From: Pochonia chlamydosporia 170
Lineage: Eukaryota > Ascomycota > Sordariomycetes > Hypocreales > Clavicipitaceae
NCBI RefSeq assembly: GCF_001653235.2
Contig: NC_035790.1
Location: 5,332,001-5,396,000 of the forward strand
Length of the DNA: 64,000 nucleotides
Direction of reading: 5' to 3'
A program made the translations under genes and the position numbers. Under the pieces are notes generated by a model. It was not told the origin of the DNA, made no database searches, and saw only the letters and a program-made list of their open reading frames with translations. This document shows, piece after piece, positions 59,457 to 64,000 of this stretch (the first letter of the stretch is position 1; the number at the start of each line of letters is the position of its first letter).

Positions 59457-60926
59457 CAGTAATATTGGCAATCTTCGTAAATAAACGAACATGCTTCCGG
59501 CAAGTCGTACCAAAAATGCCACGATGTCGAACAACCCGGCAAGAGTTGCTTTTTTGGGGGTATTGTTACGCCACGCTGGCCGGTTTGCCCGGTGAACTTT
59601 TGCAAAATGGCAAGATGGACGTTACATGATGCAAGGTTGCTGTTGCCGCCAAGGGCAGGCAAACGTGATCACTGTGAGAAGCTTCTGGGTTGGGAGATTT
59701 TGTGAATTGTGAGGGCTACGCTGCGATGACGGCATAGTGTTCTGACCTTGACGACTAATTTTCGTGGCCAAGACATCTTTTGTTTCGGGTATTTGTGGAA
59801 TGGGATTTATTCACCGGTGAAACAGGGACTTGAAGACAGGAAATAACATCGTGGTTCCTTGTTCATAATACACATATCCCTGGCTATGCCTTATGCCTTA
59901 TCTTCAAGATCCATGTGTTATTCTCCATCGGTCCCGTCTCGGCATGGAAACGGGCCATCACACTGTACCAAGAAACTATACAGAATAAAAGAGTAGAATA
60001 AGACCCTTGATATCACCGCCAAGGTTGCGGTCGGTTCAGTCCAGAAGCCCTCCTCGTCACCGTAAGATTCCGCGTAAGATGCAACTGCACGCCTCACTAT
60101 CTTACAAACGTGGGCCGCAATGTGTTTTTGCGTTTTTGCCAGTCTGCCACCCCCATGACGCCATGCTGTCGTTCTAATTAAAAACAACGGCAGATGTGTT
60201 TCAGTCCCCCGGCACTCCCTGCTAGGCCCCGAATCACCGCGAAGAGCATGCCGGGGTCCGAGAGGGTAAATGGGCCATGTGGCGTTTGCTCGTTGGGGGT
60301 CGAGACTTTATGTGAAAGTTGCCTAATGCCTGGGAGATGACGGTCTTTTTTTTCAGCTTCCATTGATAAGTGTGCTGTATCCGGGGGTTGACGCTTGTTC
60401 GCCCGTTGGTCGCGTGGCTGTCGGCAAGCTATGGCGTACTGTATGTAGATGGCGCTTCTGATATTCGAACGGGAACAGCAGATTCGTCAGCCCGCCCTTT
60501 ACAGCCATCATAATTGTGCCATCTTTTTCGTGTACGTTTGTTCCTGTTGGACGCTGGCTGCTGGGCGGGTGATACCGCTATTTGGCCAAAGATGTGTGTG
60601 TTTGTTGTCAGAGAAGCGACCGGGATTTCTAGGCGAGGTGATCCCAGAAGACTATCCACGCAGATAACAGGCATCAGATATGGCCGCAAACAAATTCCCA
60701 AGGGCCAGACCGTATTTCTGGATCTACACCCGATTGGACAATTCGATTCTGTATTGAAGCACAAGCTTGGCTCGTCTGCCCAAGTTGCAGCACACTCTCG
60801 CGTGGCCATCTCAGCCCGCAAGCCACACACATCTGGATTTCCAATACTTTTCCCACGGGGGTCGTCGACCCAAAGCCTGTTAAGCCACTCATGTGGGAAG
60901 GGTGCAAGGAATCTGAGCACCAAGGT

Positions 60927-60942
60927 TGTGTGTGTGTGTGTG
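60927..60942 (+). repeat. (TG)n microsatellite
   Basis: Eight TG units in tandem in the gene-free region between MET10 and the amine oxidase. Confidence 0.85.
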
Positions 60943-61825
60943 TTAGTCTGGTGGTGTCGGTGGTGGTACAACAGCAAAGTCCTCCTCATCCCGCATCTTT
61001 TCGTACCTCTTGATTGCTTCGGATCGTGACCGTAGTGAGCGATGATATCCGGGAGGCTTTTTGTTTCCGAGATGGCTATTTTGCTGGAGATAATCTTGCA
61101 CAACACGCTCATTGGCTCCAGCAAGTCGAATTAACTTCGTCGATAGTAATGGATGGTTGGACAGGCCGATGGTCACTTGTCATTTTGTTCCATCTAGATC
61201 GTGCTGGCCTACCGCAGCATATCCGACAAGACACGGGGAGTCAATATTGCAGGGTCAATGGGCAATCATTTGAACGGTTATGTAAATTCACTCCACATCA
61301 TCCATCCATCCATCCATGCAATCCTAATGTGTGACCAACTGAGAAGGGCCATTGGTTCAGGTTTTGCTTCTGGCACCCACGTTCCGGTCTCGTCTTTAGA
61401 GGCAAGGATGTCGCTGCGGTTAGAATATCTGATTCCTAAACAAATCCACCACTCTATAAAAAAAAAAACCATGCCGAGCTTCCGTGTATCAACCGGCGAG
61501 CCATAATGAAGAAAAAAAGAAAACGGCAAAACTGGTCAAAACTTGCCAGATTGAACAGAATAAGAAGAAGAAAAAGTACTGCATAAGGAGATTGCCGTGA
61601 TTTTGTAACAACTTAAACTCCGTGGTATGGGTTCGTTCGCAAAGCCATTAAAAAGATAGTAAGAGAAATTAGTCAGTCCCAAATGCGAGAAACTCCAATA
61701 TGCTGTTTGCACAGTGTCCCACTTGCAGCCCCGTCTAGCTGCGAGAGAGCCTCATTCTTTTTTTTTTGTGTTCTTGTTTGTTTGTTTGTGTGTGTGTGAT
61801 TTTGTTCTCGTGATTTTTCGGCGCC

Positions 61826-61843
61826 GGGGGGGGGGGGGGGGGG
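61826..61843 (+). repeat. poly(G) tract, 18 nt
   Basis: Uninterrupted run of 18 G about 130 bp beyond the stop codon of the minus-strand amine oxidase; in its transcript this would be a C run if within the 3' UTR. Confidence 0.9.
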
Positions 61844-61973
61844 TTCATTTGTGCCTCATTGCGTTCTCGTTCGCAGTCGTAATTCTGTATTCCATATTCC
61901 CTGCTAAATCCCATACCGCCTTGGGCGCAGGCTCAAGATGACATGGAACGTCAGTGGCATAGTGTGTGGCCGG

Positions 61974-63464
61974 TCACGCGATCCAGTCCTGCAGGTCGCC
62001 AACGATCTGGTATGTCGGATTGGCTGAGTGGCCATCACCGCCTTTCTTGTCCCAAGCCCAACGATCAGCGAACTCGGCCTCAAGGCTGCCTTGCATCATG
62101 TCGGCAATGTAGTCGCCAATTACTGGCAAGAACTTCCAGCCATGGAACGAGCCGCCAGTTGCCACGTAGAGACCTTGGCTATGCGGATGCGGTGTGATCA
62201 GGAAGTCGTGTGTTGGAGTTGATGCGTCCCTGTAGAGTCGAAAATGGCAATGTGTCAGCGTGCATTGGTTCACGATGCAAGTCTTCACCGGGTGGAGTAA
62301 CCCGGAACAGAAGCAGACAGCATTTGGGACATCACTTACCAGCACATGCGATAGGCGTCAATAGCGACATCCTCCACCTCCTTGCCGTAAAGACCATCCA
62401 GAGTCTTTCTTGCACGCTCCTGAAAGAACTTGATGAACTTGGGTCCGGTCCAGTGGTTGAATACGTTTTCATTGGGGGCCATGGATAAACGCTGACCGGT
62501 GAAGGGGCAATCAACGTAGTTGGTAAAGCACATGTCGCAATTGAATTTGATGGTGCCATCTGCAAGAATCGACATTCCTTCGCCTATAATGCCAGCCGCA
62601 TGTTAGTAAAGGAACGAGCCGGGCGGGTGTGGTGCAGGATGATGAACAAAACGAATGAATGTGATTGGGTCCAACCAAACCTTTTACTTGAGGCAAGCAA
62701 TTCTTCAACACGGGAATAGGCGACAACTTCTCCTTCTGGGCACCGTGGACCTTGGCATAGAAGCTCACGGCACCAGTTGCCAGGAGCCTGTCACCAGCGT
62801 GAAGCTGTTGGTTCTCAGGCGCACTCTGTGCCAACAAGGCTGCGGTGCGTGCCCCCGTGGCAAGCAGGATTTTGTCGGCATGCAGAGTCTCCCCAGACTG
62901 CAGTGTGACTCCCGTGCACTCACCAGAGGTGCCAATGATGAGCTTCGTCATAACGCCCAGGACATATTCAACGCCCTGGTCAACGGCGGCTTGGACTACC
63001 GCTCCGAGGGCCTTGTCTGCCTCAGCAAAGCCGACTGTCGGATTGAAGAGGATCTTTTCCAAGCCGTCAAAGTTGGCAGTGGCGAAAGAACCGTTCCATC
63101 GTCGGCGTACTTCGTCGACGGTGAGGAAGTGTGAGTCGTTTTTGATACCCATGGCCTTGTATGCAGCAATGCTCTCGCCTCCAAAGTCGGAAGGATCAGC
63201 TCTCAGCATGCCCACTTCGTGGTACCAAGTCTTGTACAGCTCGTGGTCTCGCCACATAGGCATGGCCTTCTTCAACATTTGCATGTATAGCTTGTCGGGA
63301 TAGTCATCGCGAACAATCTTGTTGACGTCGTGCGAGGCGGCGCGAGGATTGGGGAACTGAGTGGTATCAACAAGAGTGACCTTGGTTGTTCCTTCCCTTT
63401 TGGCCAATGTCAATGCCGTGGCGGCACCGAAGTTGCCGGCACCGATGATGAGGTAGGACGTCAT
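61974..63464 (-). CDS. fructosyl amine oxidase-like FAD-dependent oxidoreductase (amadoriase family)
   Basis: Exons are 63464-62681, 62583-62340 and 62229-61974, with introns 62680-62584 (97 bp, weak donor GTTTGG) and 62339-62230 (110 bp, GTAAGT). They total 1284 nt, or 427 aa. The DAO-type fold is clear: the dinucleotide-binding GAGNFG at residues 8-13, RAASHDVNKIVRDDYPD, a HADKILLATGARTAAL segment, and the C-terminal GLYVATGGSFHGWKFLPVIG. The MCWDAST motif places Cys at residue 342, the position I recall as the covalent flavin cysteine of an Aspergillus amadoriase. Such enzymes oxidatively deglycate fructosyl amino acids with release of hydrogen peroxide; related family members oxidise saccharopine or N-methyl amino acids, so the substrate is inferred. 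No C-terminal peroxisomal SKL-type signal (it ends LQDWIA). Start: ATG at 63464, since the frame upstream lacks ATG. Confidence 0.88.
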
Positions 63465-64000
63465 GTCGCGTGCTGCCTCTTCCTCGCGCAACGAAGTAGA
63501 ATACTAGATTATTATGCGAGGTCACTTTTTCGAAATGTGATTAATGACACAGCAGGTTTTCAATAGCGGTGACAGTGTAAAAGGTGGTGTGTGGTGGTGA
63601 GCGACGTCGTAGTGGCCTGGTTGCAGCAACACACGAAACCGGTGGAGGTAGTTTATAAGTTTGCTGGTGGTGGTATAGTTGTGAGGATGGATGGCTCACT
63701 CTCACTCACAGGATGATGAGACGAGGTGTTCGTAACAGTAAATCTAAAAATCTTTACTTTTCACTCTTGATGTCGCAGTTGTTAAGGACCATGGAAGAAG
63801 TAGAAGAAGAAGAATTTCGATACTTCAACAATACAGCATGAGAGGGCTTCCTGGGTGCCCTGAGATGGATGTTGTTGGGACTTTATACATGGGCAATCAA
63901 TGGCTTCCTCACCGTCAACGTACGACCAGGGGGTGTGAGAAGACAATGCCAGAGTGACGACAAGATTGAGGAAACTCGACGCAAAAGCATATTAAGCAGT
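63465..64000. other. upstream region of the amine oxidase gene
   Basis: A 536-bp promoter-side stretch up to the right edge. No further gene is visible. Confidence 0.5.

Larger units (their letters stand above)
59042..61973. other. convergent gene-free region MET10 / amine oxidase
   Basis: A 2.9-kb stretch unusually rich in simple repeats: 37 A (59415-59451), (TG)8 (60927-60942), (CATC)n (about 61297-61317) and 18 G (61826-61843). Overlapping frames of 171-231 codons at 60429-61124 on both strands have no recognisable domain. No gene is supported. Confidence 0.5.

Noticed and set aside
60429..61124. Overlapping frames of 171 (plus) and 231 (minus) codons
   Set aside because: Neither has a recognisable domain, they overlap each other on opposite strands, and the region is rich in simple repeats.

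Overview
This window looks like a contig interior from a filamentous ascomycete, probably a Sordariomycete and most likely Hypocreales. The case rests on short GT-AG introns (about 52-140 bp) with GTAAGT/GTGAGT-like donors, single-gene transcription units with kilobase-scale spacers, CT-rich leaders, and fungal families such as Imp2/Hof1 F-BAR-SH3, Oms1, a GDS1-type protein, Met10 and a fructosyl-amine-oxidase-like flavoenzyme. The order is inferred from general resemblance, not from any search. There are no operons, rRNA genes, CRISPR arrays or transposases, and I found no convincing tRNA.

Layout: 524-2197 (-) serine beta-lactamase-like hydrolase; 3288-5160 (-) conserved fungal protein with an apparent frame break; 7034-8307 (-) seipin; 9134-12072 (-) Imp2/Cdc15-type F-BAR and SH3 cytokinesis protein, sharing an 810-bp divergent promoter with 12883-19611 (+) NOT1; 20162-21097 (-) PhzF-family protein; 24698-25994 (+) GDS1-type winged-helix protein; 26427-27670 (-) OMS1 methyltransferase, divergent from 28013-29590 (+) IMPACT-domain protein; 31279-32492 (+) CDK1; an 11.1-kb stretch with no recognisable gene; 43643-44800 (+) Pcl-type cyclin; 46343-49726 (-) copper-type P1B ATPase; 51860-53444 (+) dicarboxylate/amino-acid:cation symporter; 55829-59041 (+) MET10 sulfite reductase flavoprotein; 61974-63464 (-) fructosyl-amine-oxidase-like flavoenzyme.

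Most of these are housekeeping or general-physiology genes: mRNA turnover (NOT1), cell cycle and cytokinesis (CDK1, Pcl cyclin, Imp2), lipid droplets (seipin), mitochondrial function (OMS1), copper handling and sulfur assimilation. They do not form a biosynthetic cluster. I see no new multi-gene system. The main points of interest are a GC-AG intron in CDK1, a symporter whose invariant NMDGT motif reads NMNGT, a frame break in the 3288-5160 gene, a one-codon first exon in seipin, and a gene desert between CDK1 and the cyclin gene that ends in a pyrimidine-rich leader. A dispersed TACTCCGTA word is also strongly over-represented, mainly between genes.

Exon structures were worked out by hand from splice sites and reading frame. 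For every multi-exon gene except 3288-5160 the exon lengths sum to a multiple of three with a stop at the end.
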